Shown piece by piece: positions 1 to 11,812 of a DNA stretch of 64,000 nucleotides. This stretch comes from Physcomitrium patens (lineage: Eukaryota; Streptophyta; Bryopsida; Funariales; Funariaceae). The notes under the pieces are model-generated. The model searched no databases. It was given only the letters and a program-made list of their open reading frames with translations, and had not been told where the DNA came from. Position numbers and translations under genes: made by a program. Position 1 is the stretch's first letter. Each line of letters opens with the position of its first letter. Location of the stretch: the NCBI RefSeq assembly GCF_000002425.4, contig NC_037266.1, positions 9,958,500-10,022,499 of the forward strand, in the 5' to 3' direction.

Positions 1-1310
1 GATTATTTATTGATCCAAAAAATAATAAGATTTGTTAGATGTCCTTTCTAAACATTCTTATCTTGTACCAAAAGAAAGAAAAATAGCTTTTGTTAACAAA
101 AAAAAAAATCTTAAAGCCAAAGTATTTTCATCTTTAAGCAATAAAATCAACATTGATTATTGATTCAACCTTTGTTGAGTAAATTCAATCAAGTATGTCT
201 TTTGATCCTCTTATTTATAATGTCAAAAATGATTCTTTTAAGTCTTATGATATCTCTAAGTTTAATTTCAAGAATAATCTACTCTATTTTGAAGAACAAA
301 TATATTCTAAAAAAGAAAACATAATTATGTGTTCTTCAAGCTTGTCATAACTTTTCAATAGCTGGACATTTTAAATACAATAAGACTTTAGAGTTAATAT
401 TAAGAGATTTTTGGTAGCTTCAAATATAAAGGTAATTAAAGTCTTTGTACAATCACTTGATATTTGTTCAAGATCAAAAACTCCTCATCATCAATCTTAT
501 GGACTTCTCCAGCCATTACCTATTTTGAAACAATTATAGTTTTTTGTTTCTATGGATTTTATCACAAATCTTCTAGTCTCAAGTTTTTACAATCTTATAT
601 TTGTGATAATAGATTGTTTTACTAAGATGGCACATTTTGTACTATATTCAAAATCTATCACGAGTGAAAAAATGGCTAAACTTTTTTTTGACAACATCTA
701 TTATTATCATAGATTGTTCAAAGATATTATATCAAATAAAAGAACTCAATTTATATCAAGATTTTAGACAATCTTTTTCAAGATTTTAAAAGTGGATATA
801 AAGCTCTCTTTGGCTTTTCATCCTCAAATTGATGGACAAATGGAATGAGTGAATCAAGTTCTACAGCAAAATTTGAGGTATACCATCAACTATCATTAAG
901 ATAATTGAACAATTCTTTTGCTATTGGCAAAGTTTAGGTACAATAATTCATTACATCTTTCTACTCAACAAATACTATTTTTTGTCAATTATGGTTATCA
1001 TCTACAACTTGATACTTTTGACTTTTCAAAAATTGATAATCCTATAACAGAAGATTTGGCAAATTATTTGTCAAAGCTACATGCAATATTAAAGGCATAG
1101 ATAAAGAAAGTTTAAGAATGACAAAAGATGAATGTGGATGCCTATTGCAAAGAACAACCATAATTCACTGTATATAATAAGATATTGCTACTTTGTCATA
1201 ATATCAAGACTATTTATTTTTTGAACAAGTTGGACTATTATAGGCTGGGACTTTTTCTCATTTGTAAACAAATCAATCATGTTGCTTACGGATTACAACT
1301 ATTGGTATTA
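1..1310 (+). mobile_element. Decayed Ty3/gypsy pol fragment (RNase H end, integrase, chromodomain region)
   Basis: This is the 3' part of a retrotransposon polyprotein broken by many stops and frameshifts. The integrase core is readable at about 552-767 (FVIIDCFTKMAHF, then DIISNKRTQF) and 918-1100 (NYGYHLQLDTFDF). Positions 1140-1310 keep a decayed linker and chromodomain start (LLLCHNIKT-like, then NKLDYYRLG-like). The same order and wording occur on the minus strand near 62-64 kb, so it is one family. Many breaks are TGG-to-TAG or CAA-to-TAA type changes, as expected of an old methylated element. No LTR or target-site duplication is visible here, and the element runs off the left edge. The gypsy assignment is secure; the exact limits are not. 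Confidence 0.85.
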
Positions 1311-3240
1311 TATTATATGTATTCTTATTTGAAAATGTAATAAGCATCTAGCTATGGAAGATAAATAATAATGCAACAAAAATTCTATTAAGTCTAATAG
1401 AACCTTAAATAAACTTCAAGTAATTTTTAAAAATCCAATTAAACTTTAATCTAATAAAATAAATTGAAAAGAAGTTACAAAAAAAACAAAAAAATCCTAA
1501 AACAAAAATAAAAATAAAAATTCTAATATAATCCTACTTAAAACCTTAATTAAATTTTAATCAAATCCTGTATCAAATCTTAATTGAAATCCTAATTGAA
1601 TCTTAATCAAACTCTAAATCAAATTCTAATGAAATTCTAACTAAACCTTAATCAAACCGTAGATCAAACTCTAATGAAATCCTAATAAAATTCTAAATCC
1701 TAGACAAGTTCTAAACCGAATCCTAGACCAAATCCTAAACCAAATCCTAATCAAATACTAAATCTTAAATAAAATCTTAACAAATCCTATAACAAAATAG
1801 AACCTCAATAATTAATCATCAAAAAAATGATATAAATTCAAAATTTACATACTTTTTAATGTCTTAGTTAAAAACAAGGACAAGGAAGATGAAATCCATT
1901 GTACTTATCAATTCAAAGAAGCACTATTATATTATGTGAAGTTTTACTTGAAAATACACCAAGCACCTAACTGTGGAAGGTAGAAAAGAAATTACAATAA
2001 TAAGAACCTAACAAATCTAATAGAATCCTAAATATATCTTAATTAAATCTTAATAATTTTAATCAAGATTTAATCAAATTCAAAAAAAATCTTTAAAAAA
2101 TTTAAAAAAAAAAAACATGAAAGAAATCTTAAATAAATATCAAAGAAATTTTAAATAAATCTTAAATAAATCTTAATAAAGTTATATTTTAATCCTAATT
2201 TAAATCCTAATGGATCTTAATTAAATCTTATGTCAAAACTTAATTAAATCCCAAATCAAATCCTAGAAAAATTTTAAATCCTAAACCAAATCTTAGAAAA
2301 ATCCTAAATCCTAAACCAAATCCTAAACAAATCCTAAACCCTAAATCAAACCTTAACCAAAATCTAACCATCTTAAATCAGCCCTAAGATAAATTAAAAT
2401 TCTCATATTTATTAATTAATCTATTGATCTTGCTTTAAATTTTACATGCTTTTCAATCTCTTAGTTAAAAATAAGTAGAAAAAATTTGAAGATAATTGTA
2501 CTTACCAAATGGAAGAAAAATCCAAAAATTTGCTTAGGTGTTGCTTAACCTCTTACTTCAATCTAAATGTTGAACTTCCAATTCCAATATCTCTTATTTG
2601 AACTAATGATTTTCTCCCAAATTTAAATAAAACTATTGAAAATCAAGTTTAGTCTCAACACAAAAAAAATCACTTTAATCCAATGAATAGATTGCTAAAG
2701 ATCTTAAAAAAATACTCACTAATCATCAAATTCTAATTTTTGAGACCTCAACCTATAAAAACTTTTACAAACTTTAATCTAATCATTTAACTGATCTTAA
2801 ATATATAATATATATCAAGCACAATTATATCCACCAATCCACAAAATTGCATCTATAGATCTACTATAAAACTCTTGAAATTGCCCAAAATATCAACCTT
2901 ATTTTATTTCACAAAAATCCAAGTCATTTGAAATAACCATGATTTTGTAAAGTTTTTACAAAGTCATTACAAATATAAATCATTAAAAATTAATGTTCAT
3001 AGAAACATTATTAAGTCTGCTTTAAAATTCCACTCTCTAATCTACCAAAAAACCCCAAAGTCACCATAGGTATATGGTTTTGTGCCTTGCGGTCTAATTT
3101 CAACCTAAGCTGACAATTAGTCCTCTTTAGATATCAATTCTTAGCTTCTTGAGGTAAATTTTACTAAAATCTATTCTTAACTTCCTCCTATACATGTCTA
3201 TAATATTTTATTTTCCAATCTACTTTGTTTTGTCTTATTT
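1310..3240 (+). repeat. Unnamed dispersed repeat with degenerate AATCCTAA minisatellite
   Basis: This is an AT-rich block with no coding potential. Two similar head segments lie at about 1310-1420 and 1925-2035, sharing motifs such as ATTATATTATGTG, CACCTAACTGTGGAAGGT and TCTAATAGAATCCTAAAT. Each is followed by a run of short, imperfect AAATCCTAATC / AAATCCTAAACC units (about 1500-1800 and 2040-2400). Each run is closed by a similar tail (ACATRCTTTTTAATSTCTTAGTTAAAAA). Unique sequence then follows to 3240, including a TATATGGTTTTGTGCC segment. An inverted, diverged copy with the same order lies at about 30190-31520. The units resemble CCCTAAA telomere repeats only loosely. It could be a long LTR, a non-autonomous element or a satellite-bearing repeat. 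Confidence 0.6.
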
Positions 3241-3502
3241 ACAGCCTTACAAAATAAGTAGAAGCTTGAATTTAAGAGGAAGGCGAACAGAAACGCACAC
3301 GAAAGGGAAAGGGAAATCGAAGGCGCGAACGTAAAAGACACCCGGCGCCCCCGTCTCTTTATCTTTAGGGCTCCAGCTTCGTCGTCCCGGTCCCGAGGTG
3401 TGTAGAGGCTCGCCTCGGCACATCTGCCGGTCCTTTTCGCAGCGCCAATTCCAGCTTTCAGACGTCTGTGATTCCAGCTTTGGTCCCCTGCCGGACTTCA
3501 CC

Positions 3503-4919
3503 ATGAAGGAGAGCGATGTGCAGATGATGCTGGCTGCCGACGTGCACCTCGGCACCAAGAACTGCGACTTCCAGATGGAGCGCTACGTCTGGAAGCGCCG
3601 CTCCGATGGTAATTAGGGCTTTTTCCCCCTGTGGCCCGTGTTGGGGTTTGGTTGGGTGCGTGTGCGAGTGTTCGTTTTTTGGTGCGGGGGCGGCGCGGGG
3701 GGTTTGGTGCGGATGGAATTGGTTTGTGAAGGTGGGCGATTGACGAGGGTAGTGGGGTCGTTGTTTTATTCTGTGTGGGCAGGCATTTTCATCATCAACG
3801 TGGGCAAGACCTACGAGAAGCTGGAGCTGGCCGCGAGGGTGATTGCTGCCATCGAGAACCCGCAGGACATCATCGTCCAGTCCGCGAGGCCGTACGGGCA
3901 GCGCGCGGTGCTGAAATTCGCGCAGTACACGGGATGCCAGGCCATCGCGGGGAGGCACACGCCCGGTACGTTTACGAATCAGCTGCAGAACACGTTCAGC
4001 GAGCCCAGGCTGCTGATTTTGACGGACCCCCGCACTGATCACCAGGTGAGTGACTGAGGTGGGAGACGATGGACGGATGGGAGCAGAGGGGGGTTGTTTT
4101 AGGGCTGGAGGGGGTGAGGAATGGATAAGGTGGAGAAGTGGGGCGGTGTGTGACGATGAGTTGTGTTATGTTTGGCAGCCCATCATGGAGGCAGCTCTGG
4201 GGAACATTCCCGTGATCGCGTTCTGTGACACGGACTCTCCGATGAAGTACGTGGATATCGCGATTCCGGCGAACAACAAGGGCAAGCACAGCATCGGTGC
4301 TCTGTTCTGGCTGCTGGCCCGCATGGTGTTGCAGATGCGAGGCACGATCAGCGCCGCGCACCCATGGGACGTGATGGTGAGTGTGGCGATTTGGGAGGTT
4401 TGGGAGGGGGGAGGGGGCATTGCGGGGTGGGAGGGGTTGGGATGTGAATGTGGTGGACGTGGCGGGTAATGCATGGGGGATAGGTTGGGTGGTGTGGGAG
4501 GGCGTATGGGAATTGGGAGGAACGGAGAGCGGGGCTGGGTGATAGTTGGTGGCGAGGGGAGGGGGCTGATTGTGCGAGTTGGGGGGGGGGTCGGGTGTGC
4601 GGTGCAGGTTGACCTGTTCTTCTACAGGGAGCCCGATGAAGGCAAGGACCGCGAGGAAGAGGAGGGAGGAGCAGCTGAGTTCGCCGCAGTTGAATACGCG
4701 GCGCCGACGCTTGCTTTGGGAGGGGATGCCCAGTGGGGTCCCGAGGCCGCTGAGGCCGGGCAATGGGAGACGGACGCAGCAGCTGGTGCGGTGCCCGCAG
4801 GGGCTCCAGCTGGTTGGGACGTGGGAGCCGCTGCTGCGCCAGTTGCTCCCGCAGGTTGGGATCCCGCCGCGCCTGCTGAGGCTCCCGTCGCACTTGCTGG
4901 GTGGGAACCTGCCGCTTAG
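3503..4919 (+). CDS. RPSA: 40S ribosomal protein SA (uS2/p40), copy 1; join 3503-3608, 3783-4045, 4179-4376, 4608-4919
   Basis: This is a cytosolic small-subunit ribosomal protein of the uS2 family, needed for late 40S maturation. Four exons joined at GT-AG sites give 292 residues, close to the roughly 300 of plant homologues. Residues 1-123 hold [19 protein letters not shown] and the [18 protein letters not shown] segment. Residues 152-161 ([10 protein letters not shown]) match the family's conserved peptide-G region. The tail is acidic and Ala/Pro-rich with repeated GW motifs, typical of RPSA. The start has a good context (caccATGa). Introns are 174, 133 and 231 bases. Copies 2 and 3 encode the same protein, except that copy 3 has Pro where this one has Leu in the last repeat (CTT at 4893-4895). 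The gene sits next to AT-rich repeat DNA, so its expression is uncertain. Confidence 0.95.
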
Positions 4920-5160
4920 TTAGAATTTAAGAGAGGGACGGCTCGATTGATGAGATTGTATTTGTGTGAACATGCACTTTGAATCTATATTTTTGCGCAA
5001 ACATGGAGATATGGGAGAGCACGGGCGTGGTTGTGATGTGATGTGGGAGGGGTGTGGTATCGTGAATTGGTGAAAGCGGTCCTTGATGGGGTGGGGCAGT
5101 TGGGACAATGCAATGATTTTTGGAGCACGGTAGGTGGTAGGTGTCAAGGTGTTAAGAGTG
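4920..5160 (+). other. 3' flank/UTR of RPSA copy 1, duplicated in copy 2
   Basis: This is non-coding sequence after the TAG stop, identical in the inverted copy (6737-6977). It has no counterpart after copy 3, where sequence diverges inside the stop codon (TAG here, TAA there). Confidence 0.7.
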
Positions 5161-6736
5161 TAGCTTGTAAAGCCTCCGCCCAAGGAATGGGTTTTAGTTT
5201 GTATATTTTGTATGCTTATTTTGCGTATAAACATTTAGGGCAGGTTTTTATTTTTTCCTTAGAAAATTCAAATTGTCTTGTTCTAATTTGATCTAACATA
5301 GGTGTTAGGTTCTTAAGTGGGTTGGGTATCTCCAACCAATTTAGCATCAAGATATTCTTATTCTTTGTTCAATCTAAATTCTAATTTGACCCAACTTGGG
5401 TATTAGGTTCAGAGGTAGGTCAAGTACGTATGATGTGCCTTCTTTCTAATTGGTCCAAGTGTTCCTACTATTTAAATGTTATTGGTTGGGATCTATTGAT
5501 TAATTAACCTGACCAATTAATAATGATAAACAATTAAGAAAATTAAAAACTTACAAGCTTATGAAAAGAAATATTTTTATAAATAGGATTGCTATTAGAT
5601 CTATTCAAAAATGAAATTCACTGAATATCACTAAGTTATAGAATTGACAATTAGATTATATGAGTCAACAAAGACTCATTGAATTATACAAGCGTTGTGC
5701 TTTAGAAAGACATTACCGAAATTCTTAAATTATAGTATTCTGTAATACTTTTAGTTTACAAAATATTTTAAAATATGCTTTAATATAGTTTTTTGAGTAC
5801 AATAATGATATGTTACACTACACATATTAAAATTTATACAAGCATGTGTCTATTGCTTTAATAGTTGGAGTAATATGGTTTTTATACTAAATGTTTCAGT
5901 AACTATTTGAAAAACTTTATCACCAAATCAGCAATTTATTTGAGAAAAACGACAATCATATTCCATCTTATAGTCTTAACGAAGTAACTAATATTCATAC
6001 ACCATTCTAGATTGTCAAAAGGATCGAAGATCCAATAATACTATAGAATATAATAACGAAGATAGAACAAGTTCCGAGCTGTAGACATCACCAAAATAAA
6101 AAAAACAAAATTTTTAATAGCTATGGCTATTAGGATACAACAGTATTTTCTTTGAGTAAAAATCAAGGTAATCATTCTATCTTAGAAAAAAACATACTAA
6201 AAAACTATGCGTTCATATAAATAAACATATCTATATACATATATATTTCAATTTCATGTAAAATTGTGATCCACTAATTTCGTCTACTACATTATACTTA
6301 AATTATATTTAGATGATGTGGTTGCCTAGTGAAAAGTTTACTTCTTCAATAAATTATTGCCTCAAAAAAAAAGTTAAATGATCGTTCAATTAAAAGATCA
6401 CTTAATTTCAATTTCATTTTTTTTTTGTACATCTATAAATATCTATAAATACACACATATATATATATACACACACACAATGTGCAACTGCACCAACTTC
6501 AAAGATGGCATGCGCCTAAGTTCCATGCATGCACTGGACATTTCGACAGACGCTCACGCATGGTACTCACGTGCCTCGCTTACTCGTTGAAACCTGCTAC
6601 TTCATTGAGTAGAAAGTTGGAGCTTGACAGACACATTTGCAACTTCAGCGCAATGGTCCACACGGACGATACCAACATCAGATCGCGGGCGTACCTTACT
6701 GAAAGAGAATCCCACGTCCTAAACCGACCGAGCTAC
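5161..6736. other. Spacer of the RPSA inverted repeat
   Basis: These 1576 bases separate the two arms. The left end (to about 5260) looks like a continuation of the RPSA 3' region. The middle is AT-rich with no convincing gene. About 6480-6736 has higher GC but no recognised product. A short (TA)n/(CA)n stretch lies near 6455-6480. Confidence 0.6.
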
Positions 6737-6977
6737 CACTCTTAACACCTTGACACCTACCACCTACCGTGCTCCAAAAATCATTGCATTGTCCCAACTG
6801 CCCCACCCCATCAAGGACCGCTTTCACCAATTCACGATACCACACCCCTCCCACATCACATCACAACCACGCCCGTGCTCTCCCATATCTCCATGTTTGC
6901 GCAAAAATATAGATTCAAAGTGCATGTTCACACAAATACAATCTCATCAATCGAGCCGTCCCTCTCTTAAATTCTAA

Positions 6978-8394
6978 CTAAGCGGCAGGTTCCCACCCAG
7001 CAAGTGCGACGGGAGCCTCAGCAGGCGCGGCGGGATCCCAACCTGCGGGAGCAACTGGCGCAGCAGCGGCTCCCACGTCCCAACCAGCTGGAGCCCCTGC
7101 GGGCACCGCACCAGCTGCTGCGTCCGTCTCCCATTGCCCGGCCTCAGCGGCCTCGGGACCCCACTGGGCATCCCCTCCCAAAGCAAGCGTCGGCGCCGCG
7201 TATTCAACTGCGGCGAACTCAGCTGCTCCTCCCTCCTCTTCCTCGCGGTCCTTGCCTTCATCGGGCTCCCTGTAGAAGAACAGGTCAACCTGCACCGCAC
7301 ACCCGACCCCCCCCCCAACTCGCACAATCAGCCCCCTCCCCTCGCCACCAACTATCACCCAGCCCCGCTCTCCGTTCCTCCCAATTCCCATACGCCCTCC
7401 CACACCACCCAACCTATCCCCCATGCATTACCCGCCACGTCCACCACATTCACATCCCAACCCCTCCCACCCCGCAATGCCCCCTCCCCCCTCCCAAACC
7501 TCCCAAATCGCCACACTCACCATCACGTCCCATGGGTGCGCGGCGCTGATCGTGCCTCGCATCTGCAACACCATGCGGGCCAGCAGCCAGAACAGAGCAC
7601 CGATGCTGTGCTTGCCCTTGTTGTTCGCCGGAATCGCGATATCCACGTACTTCATCGGAGAGTCCGTGTCACAGAACGCGATCACGGGAATGTTCCCCAG
7701 AGCTGCCTCCATGATGGGCTGCCAAACATAACACAACTCATCGTCACACACCGCCCCACTTCTCCACCTTATCCATTCCTCACCCCCTCCAGCCCTAAAA
7801 CAACCCCCCTCTGCTCCCATCCGTCCATCGTCTCCCACCTCAGTCACTCACCTGGTGATCAGTGCGGGGGTCCGTCAAAATCAGCAGCCTGGGCTCGCTG
7901 AACGTGTTCTGCAGCTGATTCGTAAACGTACCGGGCGTGTGCCTCCCCGCGATGGCCTGGCATCCCGTGTACTGCGCGAATTTCAGCACCGCGCGCTGCC
8001 CGTACGGCCTCGCGGACTGGACGATGATGTCCTGCGGGTTCTCGATGGCAGCAATCACCCTCGCGGCCAGCTCCAGCTTCTCGTAGGTCTTGCCCACGTT
8101 GATGATGAAAATGCCTGCCCACACAGAATAAAACAACGACCCCACTACCCTCGTCAATCGCCCACCTTCACAAACCAATTCCATCCGCACCAAACCCCCC
8201 GCGCCGCCCCCGCACCAAAAAACGAACACTCGCACACGCACCCAACCAAACCCCAACACGGGCCACAGGGGGAAAAAGCCCTAATTACCATCGGAGCGGC
8301 GCTTCCAGACGTAGCGCTCCATCTGGAAGTCGCAGTTCTTGGTGCCGAGGTGCACGTCGGCAGCCAGCATCATCTGCACATCGCTCTCCTTCAT
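6978..8394 (-). CDS. RPSA: 40S ribosomal protein SA (uS2/p40), copy 2; join on minus strand 8289-8394, 7852-8114, 7521-7718, 6978-7289
   Basis: This encodes the same 292-residue protein as copy 1, with the same four exons and introns in mirror order. Start codon 8392-8394, stop 6978-6980. The coding sequence and introns match copy 1 base for base as far as I could compare, including a ten-base G run in intron 3 (C run on the plus strand). The Leu codon in the last GW repeat is shared with copy 1, so copies 1 and 2 are closer to each other than to copy 3. Upstream (8628-9720) is balanced-GC, non-repetitive DNA, unlike the repeat in front of copy 1. Copy 2 may therefore be the arm that kept its native promoter; that is inference. 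Confidence 0.95.
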
Positions 8395-8606
8395 GGTGAA
8401 GTCCGGCAGGGGACCAAAGCTGGAATCACAGACGTCTGAAAGCTGGAATTGGCGCTGCGAAAAGGACCGGCAGATGTGCCGAGGCGAGCCTCTACACACC
8501 TCGGGACCGGGACGACGAAGCTGGAGCCCTAAAGATAAAGAGACGGGGGCGCCGGGTGTCTTTTACGTTCGCGCCTTCGATTTCCCCTTCCCTTTCGTGT
8601 GCGTTT
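8395..8606 (-). promoter_or_regulatory. 5' leader of RPSA copy 2 (shared with copy 1)
   Basis: This GC-rich leader is identical in the left arm (3291-3502). It carries TTTAGGGCTCC in gene orientation, a weak relative of the telo-box of plant ribosomal-protein genes. It also carries CTTTTCGCAGCGCCAATTCC, which resembles the leader of copy 3 (CTTTTCGCAGCTGCAATTCC). The leaders are thus homologous but diverged, unlike the coding regions. Confidence 0.5.
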
Positions 8607-8627
8607 TTGTTGACCTTCCTTCCAAGT

Positions 8628-9172
8628 TGCAGTCTGTCGGGACGTCGTGCTGATGAGGGTGGGTCTTCGTCGCTGTTTGCCTCGGGTGGTTGGTGTTCTT
8701 CTTTTCTTCGTGTTGGATGGAAGAGGCTTCTTCTTTCCTCACAGTGCCTTGCCATCCTCATGCGCTCGGCCTTTGTCCTATGACTTTCTTCCCTTCGTTG
8801 CTGGTTGGGTTTTAGATTATTCGCTCAACTGTTTCTGTTTCTTTTTCTTCTCTCTTTCCCTCTCCCACTGGTCATGTGGGTGTGTTCTTCGAAGTCTCTT
8901 CCTTTCTTTGTTACATTTTGGTTTTGTTGTTTTTTTATCTTGTGTATTTTTACGATGCAGGCTCGCATGGCGAGTTGCAATGTGAGGCTAGGCTTTTAAC
9001 AGCACTTTTGACGGACTAAAATTGATCACGAGTTTTCCTGTTGAAATGCTTGAATTTTTGGGGGACGTCAGCGAACAATTTCGTTGTTTTTTCCTTTCTT
9101 TCTGGCTTCAATCAGCAGATCTTAACATGTCAAGAGTCATTACAGGCCTTGTGGAGGGAAAGGAGATTACAC

Positions 9173-9207
<35 letters not shown>

Positions 9208-9730
9208 TATAATGGGCAATTGTTCTACTAAGTGGTAGGCAACGATCAACAGAACCTAAACTGCGCCCACATTTTTTGCAAGAAGCGGACGAGCAAGCAG
9301 AGTAACAACAAGACAGCGGTTGGAAGTTGAACTTGTGTTTCCTTGAAAACACATTTGTGTGGAAATAGTGATTGTTTGATTATTTGGAAGCATTTCAACA
9401 AGCTCTATTGATCAAGTTGTACCATGTACAGTTTCTTTGAACCTCTGGTCGGGGATTTCATGCCCAACTGAACGTGGCTCTGAAGTTGTAAGGGCTTTGG
9501 AGAAGAAATAAAAGATCAGTTGAAAGATTAAGAACCAGCTTCTTGGCAAGATTGTATGGTTGGCATGAGGGAGATTTGTTTCCATCGAAGGCTTTTGAAG
9601 CGTGTGCAAGAACTTCGGGAAGAGACGGAGTGGTACAATAATGAGAGTGTGAAGAGAGAAGATAGTGCCATAATTTGCAATACAAAGTCGACATGATGGA
9701 GGAGGAACAAACAAAAGATTGCAAATAATT
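8628..9730. other. Upstream region of RPSA copy 2
   Basis: Balanced-GC sequence with pyrimidine-rich stretches on the plus strand and a T run of about 24 at 9176-9204. I see no recognisable coding region; short open frames here lack any family features. It probably holds the promoter and possibly an upstream leader exon of copy 2. Confidence 0.4.
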
Positions 9731-10947
9731 TGGATGAGGAGTTTGAATTTATAGGATGACGTGATTATTGAAATATTATTTCACCAATATAGTTTAATAT
9801 ACATATTAATTACACTTAGTAATTAATATTACTAAGTGTGAGTGTTATGAAAAAATATGTAGTTGATTGTCATTTGTGAATATGGTAAAAAATGAAACTG
9901 ATAGTTTTACTTATTATGTTTTACAAGTTAAAATTAAAAATACTATAAGTTAATCATGTAGTCATTAAAATTTGATGTTAAATATTTTTAGTTTATGAAT
10001 TAACAAAATATGTAAGATATGAAAATATTATATGGTGGTTATCAAGTTTAGTTTATGAATGAAGTTTTTGTTCTTAGAATATCAAATAGATGTATTGTTA
10101 TTAGAGCTTCAAGGACTTCATGCATGCACAAGACAATACTTTGTAAAAACCACTACCAATGACACACACTTATTCTATAAATGACCTTGTTTATTACCAA
10201 AAAATTGGAATCACATGGCTTCTAGTCCAATTCTACTCCTCCTGGAGGTTCTATAATCTTGTACCACTATACTCAGTTTGCTAATTCTTGATTATACGTT
10301 GTGGTATTTCTTTGGCACCACCTTTGTTTTGTAGTTGTAATAATAGTGTTGTTCTTATCTTCCTACTTGTTATGCTACAAGTTTTAGTTGACCTCATGTT
10401 GTTTTAAACTATTTATAAATATCACTTATTATAAGAATTAAATTATTAAATTATTATGTTTAGTTTTTATTTATTATGTTTTTCAAGTAATAGATTCTAC
10501 AATATTATTTTTTGAACCAACTATGTAGCACCATTCTTAAAAGTTACTTTTAATTGACAATATTTTTAATTATTATTTAGTGTATATAAATTTTAATTAA
10601 TATTAGATTTTTATAAAATTATATTATTAGATCATATTTATGACCTAAAATTTGATTGCCAACTTTAATATTTCTTACATTTGATAAAAATTAGTTGTAG
10701 ATAGAATTGTTGAGATTAAATAAAATAAAATATTAAATATGTATATTAACCTATATATTTTTAAGAAAGTTAATTGTGTTTTTTTAAAAGTATAAATGAA
10801 TCATTACTACAATCCATAGAGTAATGTCTAAATTATGTTAATTTTTTTAAAAGTGAAATATTATAAATTTTATAAAAATATAATAAGTATAAAAAATTGA
10901 TATTTATTTATTTATTTATTTAACTTTAGATTTATTGCTAATTTTAT

Positions 10948-10987
<40 letters not shown>

Positions 10988-11774
10988 TGTACCTATGTCT
11001 TTAAAACAATGCATGCTATTTTGTAGTATCAAATTAATTTGATCAAAATTGGATTATATTTTTGCTTGATTTTACTTTTTAACAAGCTTTATATTATTTT
11101 TATTCTTAAAATTAATTTTATTTGATATTTAAAAGTATGTTGGATATAATACTAGTGTATGTCTTCTTTATATTAGAATCTAACCAAGTTTATCAAAATA
11201 GATCACCAACCTTATGTTTTAGCACAAAACTTAATATCTTATGTCAAATTGTGACTTAAGATGGATCCAAAAAATAATTTGATGCCAAAAGAATTTTCAC
11301 TCTTGTCCAATTATGAAAACTTAAGATAAATCCTTTGTTTCTTTGAATATCCAAGATAGTATCATGGATCTAAATCATAAGCTATATGAATTTATTGTTT
11401 TCTAAATCATAAAATCGACTTTTTTTTTGGAAAATGAATTAATTTGCACACAGTATTATTTTCATACAAGTTGATTAATAATTACTAAAGAATAGTATAG
11501 TAAAATCTAAAATCATCTATTATCTTTTTTAAAAAATAATTTTTAAATGAAGATATTTGAGATATTTTAAACTTGTTACAAGCTTTATTTATGTATCTTA
11601 GGTACCCAACATAAGCCAAAATGCATATCAATAATAGAAAAGCCATTCCTTATAAGAATTATTTTCAATACATCATATGCTATTTTAGAACATCTAAGTT
11701 TAGGCATATATCTTTCTTCTTAATTGTGCAAAAATATAATATAGTACTTATAATTAAGTCAAAATCTTTACTAA

Positions 11775-11812
<38 letters not shown>

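Larger units (their letters stand above)
3270..5160 (+). repeat. Inverted repeat, left arm (contains RPSA copy 1)
   Basis: Positions x in this arm match the reverse complement at 11897 minus x in the right arm without any length change. Exon and reading-frame coordinates in the two arms all sum to 11897. Identity is essentially complete from about 3290 to 5160. At the outer end (3270-3290) similarity fades through scattered mismatches. At the inner end it stops abruptly after position 5160. Confidence 0.92.
6737..8627 (-). repeat. Inverted repeat, right arm (contains RPSA copy 2)
   Basis: This is the reverse complement of 3270-5160. The inner junction at 6737 is sharp. At the outer end, identity holds to about 8606 with one earlier mismatch, then decays over some 20 bases into unrelated sequence. 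Confidence 0.92.

Noticed and set aside
1500-2400. True interstitial telomere array or CRISPR-like array
   Set aside because: Units are irregular in length and sequence with no constant spacer; not CCCTAAA tandem repeats and not a CRISPR.
6640-6740. Possible minus-strand tRNA near the inverted-repeat junction (GGTAGCTCGGTCGGTT-like)
   Set aside because: No matching T-arm, acceptor stem or anticodon arm could be folded; it is at most a chance resemblance.
8556-8999. Plus-strand frames rich in Phe/Leu/Ser upstream of RPSA copy 2
   Set aside because: They come from pyrimidine-rich leader or promoter DNA, and membrane-like translations are expected from T/C tracts.
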